A stretch of DNA of 16,291 nt from Abditibacteriota bacterium (GTDB lineage: Bacteria; Armatimonadota; UBA5829): the NCBI GenBank assembly GCA_017959625.1, contig JAGDAG010000111.1:1-16291 (forward strand). The letters run 5' to 3'. Position numbers and translations under genes: made by a program. The notes under the pieces were generated by a model. It searched no databases. It had not been told where the DNA came from and saw only the letters and a program-made list of their open reading frames with translations. Shown here one piece after another: positions 5,522 to 12,811 of the stretch (position 1 is the first letter of the stretch; the number at the start of each line of letters is the position of its first letter).

Positions 5522-7180
5522 TTAGAACGGAGGCCTTCCCATGCCTCTTGAAGGCATCTTCTGGACTTCAAGGCTCTTGGGCGATATCACCTGCTGACCT
5601 TCCGTGACGCCGCTATTGATCTCCACCATATCTTCCCCGAAGATACCCAGCTCCACCTTCTGGGGCACGGGCTTTTTGTTTTTCATGATCATAACGGCGG
5701 TAGAGCCGTCAAAATTGGTCTGGATAAAATCTTCGGGCAGCGCCAGCACGTTGTCCCTTCGCTGGACGATAAACTCACAGGACGCGTTCATTTCCGGCTT
5801 GATCTGGGTGTTGGTCTCGTTTATGGTCACCTCCACGGGAACGGTGGTCACTCCGGAATCCGTTTCGGCAGAGGCTGCGATCCGGGTAACGTTGCCGGTA
5901 AAGCGGGCTTTGGGGAAAGCGTCAACGGAGATGTCCACGTGCATTCCCATGGATATCTGCGATATATCGGTTTCGTCAACGTCCACGGACACCATCATTT
6001 TTGTGGTATCGGCGATCTCAAAGATCACGACGCCCTGGCTGGAACCGGCGGTAGAAGCCTTACCTGCCATGATGATGGAGCCCTCTTCCGTCCATTTCTT
6101 GGTGATGATACCGGAGCGGGGAGCGGTGATCCTGGTATAGTTATAAGTGGTTTCGGCATTATACACCGAGGACTCCGCCGATGAGACAGTGGCTTTGGCG
6201 TCGACGACGTCGGACCGGCGCACGTTGACGTTTCTGAGATTGGCCCGGGCAGAAGCAAGATTTGCCTTTGCCTGCCTGAGAGAAGCCTCGGCAGTCTTGA
6301 CGTTTTCGTTTTTGATATCTATCTGTATCTTGTTTTTTACGGCAGTATCATAGGAAGCCTGAGCCTGAGACACCTTGTTTTCGGCCACGCGGATATCCTC
6401 CGCCAGCTGATTCGCTATCTCGTCGTAGGCCACCTTGGCATTTTCGTAAGAAGCCTTGGCGGAAAGATAATCCTGCTCTATGGAATCATAGTCCTGACGG
6501 GAGATATAGCCCTTTTCCAGGAGGCCCTTGTTTCTTGTATATTTCTTTTCCACCTGCTCGAAGGAAGCCTTTGCCGAATCGTAGCTGCTTTTTGCGGAAG
6601 CCCTTCTGGTTGCCGACGACGAGGTCTTCAGCTGGGCCAGATCTGCTTTTGCGCTGTCCAGAGACGCCTTGGCGTTGGCTATCTCATTGTTTGTAAGAGC
6701 GGGCTGCACGGAAGCCTCTTTTTTAGCCTGTTCCAGCTTGGACTCCGCCGATCTCACGGCCTCCTGCGCCGACACGAGATCTGCGGCCACGGTTTTTTTG
6801 GAGATCTCCAGATTGTTTTCCGCCGATGAAAGACGGGCCTTGGCGCTTTCAAGGGAGTTTCTTTCCTTTTCAAGGTTGGTGAGCACGTCCACCGGATCTA
6901 TTTCCGCCAGCAGCTGCCCCGCCTTCACAAAGTCTCCTTCGTCGGCATGCAGCTTGACGATGGTCCCTCCCACGTTGGACTTTATCTCCACGGTAGTCAC
7001 CGGCGTGATGACCCCGTCGCAGGAAACGCTGTTTATGATGGTCTGGCGTTTCACCTCGCCGAAAACCGGAACGATCTTGTTTTTGCTTTTCTTTTTATAT
7101 ACGGCAAAACCGGCTATAAGGGCAACTATAACTACCCCGATGATGATCCTGACTATAAGCTTCTTTCTATTCTTTTTCAT
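5522..7180 (-). CDS. Periplasmic adaptor (membrane fusion protein, HlyD/MacA family) with very long coiled-coil hairpin
   Basis: Links the inner-membrane ABC permease to the TolC-like channel. An N-terminal anchor helix lies at about 9-28 after a Lys/Arg-rich start. The two lipoyl-like halves are VGGTIVKLHADEGDFVKAGQ (about 70-89) and RITAPRSGIITKKWTEEGS (350-368). Between them about 250 residues are Ala/Lys/Glu/Ser-rich heptad sequence predicted to form a coiled-coil hairpin. At its exact middle Arg216, Leu220 and Ser227 match the RxxxLxxxxxxS tip motif that contacts TolC in AcrA/MacA-type adaptors. Beta-barrel and membrane-proximal domains follow at about 395-540. At 552 aa it is much longer than MacA (about 370). 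The start overlaps the end of the channel gene by 14 nt, suggesting translational coupling. Confidence 0.93.
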   Translation of the reverse strand: MKKNRKKLIVRIIIGVVIVALIAGFAVYKKKSKNKIVPVFGEVKRQTIINSVSCDGVITPVTTVEIKSNVGGTIVKLHADEGDFVKAGQLLAEIDPVDVLTNLEKERNSLESAKARLSSAENNLEISKKTVAADLVSAQEAVRSAESKLEQAKKEASVQPALTNNEIANAKASLDSAKADLAQLKTSSSATRRASAKSSYDSAKASFEQVEKKYTRNKGLLEKGYISRQDYDSIEQDYLSAKASYENAKVAYDEIANQLAEDIRVAENKVSQAQASYDTAVKNKIQIDIKNENVKTAEASLRQAKANLASARANLRNVNVRRSDVVDAKATVSSAESSVYNAETTYNYTRITAPRSGIITKKWTEEGSIIMAGKASTAGSSQGVVIFEIADTTKMMVSVDVDETDISQISMGMHVDISVDAFPKARFTGNVTRIAASAETDSGVTTVPVEVTINETNTQIKPEMNASCEFIVQRRDNVLALPEDFIQTNFDGSTAVMIMKNKKPVPQKVELGIFGEDMVEINSGVTEGQQVISPKSLEVQKMPSRGMGRPPF

Positions 7181-8444
7181 ACTGATCGGCCCCCAATATA
7201 CCTGTCTGGTAGTCCATTTCTATAAGGTCTATTTTATAGTTGTATTTAGAATTGATACTGTTGGAAAGAGCGGTATCCAGCTGCATCTGGGCGTTGAGGA
7301 TGTCCAGATTCGTGGCCAGCTCCGCTCCGTATTTTTCGGTCTGTACGTCTCTGTTCTTTTTTGCGGCCTCAAGCCCGGCCTCGGAAGCCGCTATCTGTTC
7401 TTTTGCGATAATGATATCCGTATAAAGGGTATTGACTGAGTGATAGATTTCCTTTATAAGGCTTTCCTTCGTTTCCTTTGCGTTTTCCAGCGAAAGGTCC
7501 TTTGCCTTTACGTTCGCCTCCCGGGTAAAGCCGTCAAAAAGGTTGAAACTTATAGTGCCCATTATCCTGGCGTCATTGTCATAAAGGTAGTCTTTGTCAA
7601 AATATCTGTTGTAGGAGCCTGTCACGTCAAGCTTTGGCAGATAATCCCTCTGGGCTATCTTCTTTTCCGTTTTGGCAGCCTTGACGGCATGCTCCTGTCC
7701 GGCCAGATCCGGACGGTTTTCCAGGGCGAGATCTATGTATTCCTCCAGAGTCTTGAGGGCCCTGTCATCTTCCGGCGAGCCTCCGGCCACGCCGAAGCCG
7801 GGAACGATCTTTATCCCTATGGCGCTTTGCAGATCCCCCAGCGCGGTCTTCACGTTGTTTTCCGCAGTGAGAAGAGAGACCCTGGAGGCCGCCAGCTGGG
7901 ACTGTATGGTAAGTATATCCACGGGAGCCGCCGTTCCTGCCTCTATCTGCGCCTGGGTTTCCTTTTCCAGCTGTTCATAGTATTCCACGGAGCTTTTGGA
8001 GACGTCGAGGAGCTCCCGGTTCCTCAGCACGTTGAAATATGCCCGCGACACGTTGAAGACCACCGTCTGAAAAGTGCGGTAGCAGTTCTCCTTCTGCTGT
8101 TTTTCGGAGGATCTTGCCGAGCTCAGCGTCAGCTCCCTCAGCCCCATGTCAAAAAGCTTGAGGGAAGCGGAAACGGTAGTCCCCTTATCCATTTGCCGGT
8201 GTTTTTCTTCGGCGATCTCAAAGGTATCGTTGGTCACGGTTATCTGAGGAAAATACCCGCTGAGAGCGCGGGTGACACCGGTTCCCGAAGAAGCAAGGTT
8301 GTTTCTTGCTATGGCAAGGTCCGAATTGACGACGCAGGCCATGGCTATACAATCCTCCAGAGACAGAGGAGCCGGCGCTTCCTGGGCGGAGGCTGCGGTC
8401 AGGCAGACGATAAGCAAAAAACAGCTTAGGCAGATTTTTCTCAT
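7167..8444 (-). CDS. TolC-family outer membrane efflux protein
   Basis: Outer-membrane channel of a tripartite exporter. The chosen ATG at 8444 gives 425 aa beginning with a signal peptide, MRKICLSCFLLIVCLTAASA, with likely cleavage before Gln21. GGAG lies seven bases upstream of the ATG. An upstream extension would put 17 charged residues before the signal peptide and is rejected. The mature protein has two OEP-type repeats: the first includes SRAYFNVLRNRELL and the GTAAPVDILTIQSQL turn, the second SVNTLYTDIIIAKEQI and GAELATNLDILNAQMQL. This is the internal duplication of TolC. It is the first gene of the exporter operon and overlaps the adaptor gene by 14 nt. Family membership is secure; the substrate is not known. 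Confidence 0.93.
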   Translation of the reverse strand: MRKICLSCFLLIVCLTAASAQEAPAPLSLEDCIAMACVVNSDLAIARNNLASSGTGVTRALSGYFPQITVTNDTFEIAEEKHRQMDKGTTVSASLKLFDMGLRELTLSSARSSEKQQKENCYRTFQTVVFNVSRAYFNVLRNRELLDVSKSSVEYYEQLEKETQAQIEAGTAAPVDILTIQSQLAASRVSLLTAENNVKTALGDLQSAIGIKIVPGFGVAGGSPEDDRALKTLEEYIDLALENRPDLAGQEHAVKAAKTEKKIAQRDYLPKLDVTGSYNRYFDKDYLYDNDARIMGTISFNLFDGFTREANVKAKDLSLENAKETKESLIKEIYHSVNTLYTDIIIAKEQIAASEAGLEAAKKNRDVQTEKYGAELATNLDILNAQMQLDTALSNSINSKYNYKIDLIEMDYQTGILGADQYEKE

Positions 8445-8465
8445 TTTTTTCTCCAAAAATTCGTT

Positions 8466-8495
8466 CTCATAACTTAAGACACAAAACACAGGCAA
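8466..8495 (-). promoter_or_regulatory. Weak promoter candidate for the exporter operon
   Basis: TTGCCT (8495-8490), an 18-nt spacer and TATGAG (8471-8466), each 4/6 to consensus, lie between the hydrogenase terminator and the channel gene. A promoter is expected somewhere in this 118-nt gap, and this is the best match I found, but it is weak. Confidence 0.3.
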
Positions 8496-8511
8496 AAACC
8501 TTCGGCCTGAA

Positions 8512-8549
8512 CAAAAAAAAACAGACAGAGGCCCGGTAAAGCCTCTGTC
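8512..8549 (-). terminator. Intrinsic terminator of the hydCBA operon
   Basis: On the minus strand GACAGAGGC (8549-8541), an 8-nt loop and GCCTCTGTC (8532-8524) form a perfect 9-bp stem followed by TG and a long T-run. It begins 14 nt after the hydA stop codon and separates the hydrogenase operon from the exporter operon. Confidence 0.92.
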
Positions 8550-8562
8550 CGAATGTTTTTTC

Positions 8563-10290
8563 TTAGTCTTTGCTCCACTGGCCGGTGACTTTGTCTCTCG
8601 GCTCGTAACTGGTGTGAAGGATCTCGTGAGCGGCGTGGGAATTGGGCTCTCCCAGATGGCGCTCGTAGATCGCCTTGACGTCGGGATTATCGGCAGGATT
8701 CTTGAGAGCGGCCAGATAATCGGCGTCGTAGATGGTGTCCTTCCTGAGCTCGCGCTGGGCCATTTCGTTGGGAACGGGCTGTCCGCCGCCGCCGATACAG
8801 CCGCCGCGGCAGCACATCACTTCGATAATGGTGTATTCCTTCTCGCCGGATTTGATGGCGTCGAGAAGCTTGCCCGCGTTGTCCATACCGTTGACGATGG
8901 CGACCTTTACGGGGATACCCTTGTAATCAAGGTCTATCTCCTTCAGCTCCTGGGTGCCGCGGCAGGCTTCCACCACGGCTCCGTCGTTAAAGGCATAGCG
9001 CACCACCGCTTCGGCAACGCCGCCGGAAACGCCGAATATCACGCCGCCGCCGGTATGCTGGGACAGAGGATTGTCCATGGGGGTCTCGGCCAGATCTGCC
9101 AGATTGAAGCCGTATTCCCTGAAGAGCTTGATTATTTCCTGGCTGGTCAGGACCACGTCGGTCTCGGGTTCGCCGTCTTTGGTGACCAGCTGCTTTCTGG
9201 AGGCCTCATACTTCTTGGCGGTACAGGGCATAACGGACACCATGAAGATCTTCTTGTCGCCCAGATCCAGGTTGAGATCGTCGGCAAGATACTTCTTCAC
9301 GTATGCGCTGAGCATGCCCTGAGGGCTCTTGCAGGTGGACAGATTGTTGAGGAATTCGGGATAGAATTCTTCGCAATACTTGATCCATGCGGGGCAGCAG
9401 CTGGTGAACAGGGGCAGCCTTTCGCCCTTGGCGACTCTGCCCAGGAACTCGGTGGCTTCTTCCCAGATAGTGAGGTCGGCAGACCAGTTGGTATCGAATA
9501 CGTAGTCCACGCCCATCATCTTGAGGGCTGTGGTCGCCTTGGCCATGGCCTTGGGAGCGTTCTCTATGCCGTATTCCTCGGTAAGAGCAGCCCGCACCGA
9601 AGGAGCGAACTGGAACACCACCAGCTTGTTTTCGTCGGCAATGGCTTCCTTGACCTTCCAGGTCTGATCCAGAGGAGTGATGGCTCCGGTGGGGCATACC
9701 GCCAGGCACTGTCCGCAGTTGATACAGGTAGATTCCGAAAGAGGCACGTCAAAAGCGCAGGCGATCTTGGAATTGGAACCGCGGCCCGCAAAGTTGATGG
9801 CCTTTACGCCCTGGATCTCCTCGCAGACCCGGACACAGTTTCCGCAAAGCACGCACTTGTTGTTGTCACGGATAAGGGAAGGGCCGAGGTTGTCCACCTT
9901 GGGATCCTTTTCGGGCTTCTTGAAGCGGATCTTGTCCACGCCGTAAGCGTTTGCGGCGTCCTGGAGCCGGCAGTGGCCGCTTTTGTCGCAGGTCTGGCAT
10001 TCCGAAGGATGGTTGCCCAGCACCAGCTCGAGAGCCATTTTCCGGATGCGGTTAACTCTGGGGGTATGGGTCTTGATGTTCATACCGTCCGCGGGAGCCG
10101 TGGTACAGGCTGTCATCAGCATGCCCTTTTCGTTTTCAACTATACACATGCGGCACGCGCCGAAAGGCGCAAGCTGCTTGTTGTAGCAGAGAGTATGCAG
10201 GTCTATACCTGCATTGGTAATAACTTCCAGCAAGCTTTTTTCTTTGTCAAAAGCGACCGGTTGATTGTTGATAATAATTGTTCCACTCAT
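8563..10290 (-). CDS. hydA: [FeFe]-hydrogenase catalytic subunit of a trimeric, likely electron-bifurcating enzyme
   Basis: Reversibly reduces protons to H2 in the cytoplasm. The 575-residue protein has the full modular set: plant-type [2Fe-2S] (Cys35, 46, 49, 62), His-Cys [4Fe-4S] (His94, Cys98, 101, 107), two ferredoxin-type [4Fe-4S] sites (Cys146/149/152/156 and 189/192/195/199), and the H-cluster motifs TSCCPAW (296-302), MPCTAKKYE (354-362) and EVMCCRGGCIGGGGQP (490-505). Likely H-cluster ligands are Cys299, 356, 494 and 498. Cys298, Glu278, Glu281 and Ser318 fit the proton path of the Clostridium pasteurianum CpI enzyme with an offset of one. The ATG at 10290 follows GGTGGAG; a longer reading adds 54 residues overlapping hydB and is rejected. 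Linkage to hydB and hydC makes a HydABC enzyme more likely than a ferredoxin-only one. Confidence 0.97.
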   Translation of the reverse strand: MSGTIIINNQPVAFDKEKSLLEVITNAGIDLHTLCYNKQLAPFGACRMCIVENEKGMLMTACTTAPADGMNIKTHTPRVNRIRKMALELVLGNHPSECQTCDKSGHCRLQDAANAYGVDKIRFKKPEKDPKVDNLGPSLIRDNNKCVLCGNCVRVCEEIQGVKAINFAGRGSNSKIACAFDVPLSESTCINCGQCLAVCPTGAITPLDQTWKVKEAIADENKLVVFQFAPSVRAALTEEYGIENAPKAMAKATTALKMMGVDYVFDTNWSADLTIWEEATEFLGRVAKGERLPLFTSCCPAWIKYCEEFYPEFLNNLSTCKSPQGMLSAYVKKYLADDLNLDLGDKKIFMVSVMPCTAKKYEASRKQLVTKDGEPETDVVLTSQEIIKLFREYGFNLADLAETPMDNPLSQHTGGGVIFGVSGGVAEAVVRYAFNDGAVVEACRGTQELKEIDLDYKGIPVKVAIVNGMDNAGKLLDAIKSGEKEYTIIEVMCCRGGCIGGGGQPVPNEMAQRELRKDTIYDADYLAALKNPADNPDVKAIYERHLGEPNSHAAHEILHTSYEPRDKVTGQWSKD

Positions 10291-10304
10291 TGGTATTTCT
10301 CCAC

Positions 10305-12203
10305 CTAAAACTCTATGGCGCCGAACTTGCAGGTAGCAGCGCAAACGCCGCACTTGATACACTTTTCGCTGTCGATGACGAAGGGCTTCTTGAGCTCGCC
10401 GCTGATAGCGCCCACGGGGCACTTTCTGGCGCAGGCGCTGCAGCCCTTGCATTTATCGGGTATGATGTGATACTTCTTGAATGCGGTGCACTTGCCGGCA
10501 GGGCATTTTTTGTCGTAAATATGGGCTTCATATTCACTTCTGAAGTATCTCAGAGTGGAAAGCACAGGGTTTGGCGCAGTCTTTCCCAGAGCGCACAGGG
10601 AACCGTCGGAAACGGCTTTGGCCAGTTCTTCCAGAGTTTCGATATCTCCGTCTTCGCCCCTGCCGTCGCAGATCTTGGTAAGGATCTCCAGCATCCTCTT
10701 GGTCCCTTCGCGGCACATGGTACACTTGCCGCAGGACTCGGACTGGGTAAAGGTCATGAAATACTTGGCTACGTCCACCATACAGGCAGTCTCGGACATT
10801 ACGACCAGACCGCCGGAACCTACGATGGCGCCCACAGCCTTGACGGAGTCGTAATCCATGGAAACGTCGGCCTTGTCGGCGGGCACGCAGCCGCCGGAGG
10901 GACCGCCCACCTGGACGGCTTTCAGCTTGGCGTTATTGAGAACGCCGCCGCCGATCTTGTAGACTATATCGCTCATCTTGGTACCCATGGGCACTTCGAT
11001 AAGTCCGGAATTCACTATGTCGCCGGTGATGGAGAAGGTTTTGGTCCCGTAAGAGCCTTCAACGCCGTTCTGCTTGAATACGTCGGCGCCAAGAAGCATT
11101 ATCTTGGGAACGTTGGCAAAGGTCTCCACGTTGTTGATGATGGTGGGCTTTCCGAACAGACCGGAATGCGCGGGGAAAGGAGGCTTGGGCCTGGGCATGC
11201 CCCGCTTGCCTTCTATGGAGGCCAGGAGAGCGGTCTCTTCGCCGCAGACGAATGCGCCGGCGCCTTCCTTGATGTGTATATCAAACTTCATGCCGCTGCC
11301 CAGGATGTTGTCGCCCAGAAGCCCGTATTCTCTGGCTTCTTCGATGGCTTTGCCCAGGCTCTTTACGGCGTGGGGATATTCGGCTCTCACGTAGATCCAG
11401 CCCTCGTCGGCGCCGATGGCAAAGCCGGCGATTCTCATACCTTCAAGTATGGACTGGGGGCTTCCGTCCATGATGGCGTCGTCCATAAAGGCGCCGGGGT
11501 CGCCCTCGTCGCCGTTGCAGACCACGTACTTTTTGGGCGCTGTTTCCTTGGCGCAGAAATTCCACTTAACGCCGGTGGGGAAACCGCCGCCGCCGCGGCC
11601 CTTGAGGCCGGAATCGGTCATAGTCTTGATAACGTCGGCGGGAGTGCTTTTAAGAGCGTTGGCAAGGCCCAGATAACCGCCTATGCCTATGTATTCGCGG
11701 ATATCGTGGGGGTTGATGCGGCCGCAGTCCTTCATGGTGACGAAGGTCTGAAGCTGGTAGAAGGGAATGTCCTTGTAGTTTTTGTAGCTTACGCCGTTGG
11801 CGTCTTTGTGGAGGAGTCTTTCGATGACCTCGCCATTCATAATGGTTTTCTCTACTATTTCGTCAACGTCGTCAACGGTGACTTTCATGTAGGTGATACC
11901 CTTGTCGGAGTTGTTCTCGGGGTCTATCTGAAGAAGAGGGCCGTGCTGGCACATGCCCTGGCAGCCGGTATGGGTGTAATTGATGTTGTCTTTTACTCCC
12001 TCGTCAAAGAGGTCGCTCTTGGTGGCAACGCCGTGCTTTTCAAGAGATTCCTTGAGAGCGTCGTATACCTCGCCCGCTCCGGCAGCAAGACAGCCGTTGC
12101 CCATACACAGGGAAATGCGGATCTTTTCCGCAGCGCGAGCCGCCGAAACCTTGTCTTTCAGGCTTTCGAGATCGGCTACGATGTTTATTTTGAAGTCGGC
12201 CAT
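10305..12203 (-). CDS. hydB: NuoF-like flavoprotein subunit of bifurcating hydrogenase
   Basis: Carries the NAD(H) and FMN site where electrons bifurcate or confurcate between NAD(H) and the ferredoxin path. The 632 residues show a thioredoxin-like [2Fe-2S] domain (Cys33, Cys38, Cys81, Cys85), the NuoF core with GRGGGGFPTG (202-211), CNGDEGDPGAFMD (229-241) and CGEETALLASIEGKRG (320-335), the [4Fe-4S] motif SCGKCTMC (Cys491, 494, 497) with Cys537, and a C-terminal two-cluster ferredoxin domain (Cys585/588/591/595 and 615/618/621/625). This is the architecture of Thermotoga maritima HydB rather than respiratory NuoF, which lacks the terminal domains. The ATG overlaps the hydC stop by one base (TAATG), with AAGGAGG upstream, so the two are translationally coupled. 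Confidence 0.96.
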   Translation of the reverse strand: MADFKINIVADLESLKDKVSAARAAEKIRISLCMGNGCLAAGAGEVYDALKESLEKHGVATKSDLFDEGVKDNINYTHTGCQGMCQHGPLLQIDPENNSDKGITYMKVTVDDVDEIVEKTIMNGEVIERLLHKDANGVSYKNYKDIPFYQLQTFVTMKDCGRINPHDIREYIGIGGYLGLANALKSTPADVIKTMTDSGLKGRGGGGFPTGVKWNFCAKETAPKKYVVCNGDEGDPGAFMDDAIMDGSPQSILEGMRIAGFAIGADEGWIYVRAEYPHAVKSLGKAIEEAREYGLLGDNILGSGMKFDIHIKEGAGAFVCGEETALLASIEGKRGMPRPKPPFPAHSGLFGKPTIINNVETFANVPKIMLLGADVFKQNGVEGSYGTKTFSITGDIVNSGLIEVPMGTKMSDIVYKIGGGVLNNAKLKAVQVGGPSGGCVPADKADVSMDYDSVKAVGAIVGSGGLVVMSETACMVDVAKYFMTFTQSESCGKCTMCREGTKRMLEILTKICDGRGEDGDIETLEELAKAVSDGSLCALGKTAPNPVLSTLRYFRSEYEAHIYDKKCPAGKCTAFKKYHIIPDKCKGCSACARKCPVGAISGELKKPFVIDSEKCIKCGVCAATCKFGAIEF

Positions 12204-12706
12204 TATGCTTCCTCCTTATCTCTAAGTTCGTTTATCAAAGCTGTGATCTTGTCGGGAGTGACGTGCCCGTACACCTTGCCGTTTACTACCACGGCAGGAG
12301 CAAGGCCGCATGCGCCGAGACAGTTGACCTTCTCAACGGAGAAAAGCCTGTCCTCGGAGGTGATAGCGCCTTCGGGGATATTGCAGACCTTCAGAGCAGC
12401 CTCGATAATGGGCTTGTTGTTTCTCACGTGGCAGGCGGTACCGTTGCAGACCTTTATCATGTTCTTGCCTTTGGGGTCCAAAGAGAAAAAGGCGTAAAAG
12501 GTGGCAACGCCGTAGATGTTGGACAGAGGGATGTCCGTCTGCTTTGAAACTTCCAGAAGAAGCTCTTTGGGTAAATAGTTAAACCGGCTCTGAACAGCCT
12601 GAAGGATAGGAATCAAAGAATGTCTTTCCCTGCCGTGTTTTTCAACGAGAGAAGATACGTATGCCTCAATTCCTTTAGGATCGTCTAATGCACATGCACA
12701 ACTCAT
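12203..12706 (-). CDS. hydC: NuoE-like [2Fe-2S] subunit of bifurcating hydrogenase
   Basis: Small thioredoxin-fold subunit of the HydABC complex. The 167 residues include the family segment GVATFYAFFSLDPKG (66-80) and [2Fe-2S] ligands Cys87 and Cys92 (VCNGTACH) and Cys129 and Cys133 (NCLGACGLAP). The start chosen is the ATG at 12706, seven bases after AAGGAG; a TTG two codons earlier is possible but sits too close to the ribosome binding site. An extra Cys-Ala-Cys occurs at residues 3-5, outside the known cluster motif. It is the first gene of hydC-hydB-hydA, the usual order, and shares one base with hydB. No hydrogenase maturation gene (hydE, hydF, hydG) lies in the window. Confidence 0.95.
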   Translation of the reverse strand: MSCACALDDPKGIEAYVSSLVEKHGRERHSLIPILQAVQSRFNYLPKELLLEVSKQTDIPLSNIYGVATFYAFFSLDPKGKNMIKVCNGTACHVRNNKPIIEAALKVCNIPEGAITSEDRLFSVEKVNCLGACGLAPAVVVNGKVYGHVTPDKITALINELRDKEEA

Positions 12707-12725
12707 GAACAAACTCCTTGGATAG

Positions 12726-12753
12726 ATTATATAAGGGCATGCCGATATGACAT
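12726..12753 (-). promoter_or_regulatory. Proximal promoter candidate of hydCBA
   Basis: ATGTCA (4/6, 12753-12748), a 16-nt spacer and a perfect TATAAT (12731-12726) lie about 20 nt before the hydC start. The resulting 5' UTR would be very short but would still include the AAGGAG site. Confidence 0.45.
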
Positions 12754-12762
12754 ACCATTTTT

Positions 12763-12791
12763 ATTATAATGTTTTTTTTGTCAAATTTCAA
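12763..12791 (-). promoter_or_regulatory. Distal promoter of hydCBA
   Basis: TTGAAA (5/6, 12791-12786), a 17-nt spacer and a perfect TATAAT (12768-12763) give a strong sigma-70-type promoter. An A-tract and a full TTGACA fall inside the spacer. Together with the proximal element it suggests tandem promoters for the hydrogenase operon. Confidence 0.65.
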
Positions 12792-12811
12792 CACAAAACA
12801 CGTTATTTTTA

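Noticed and set aside
6204..6890. Internal protein repeats in the adaptor as a possible repeat-toxin or S-layer domain
   Set aside because: The Ala/Lys/Ser heptads lie between two lipoyl half-motifs with a central TolC-tip motif, which is the standard adaptor coiled-coil hairpin.
8614..10308. 564-codon plus-strand open frame opposite hydA
   Set aside because: In register with hydA codons and a by-product of codon bias. No recognisable protein family.
10291..10452. 54-residue N-terminal extension of HydA
   Set aside because: It would be Arg/Gln-rich and overlap hydB. The ATG at 10290 has a good ribosome binding site and starts at the normal ferredoxin-like domain.
10278..12497. 739-codon plus-strand open frame opposite hydB and hydC
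   Set aside because: Also codon-in-register with hydB, and explained by the same codon avoidance. The hydB product has complete, conserved motifs.
12792..12811. Terminator after the esterase gene
   Set aside because: The AACACAAAACACGTT stretch does not form a stable stem and lacks a proper T-tract context.
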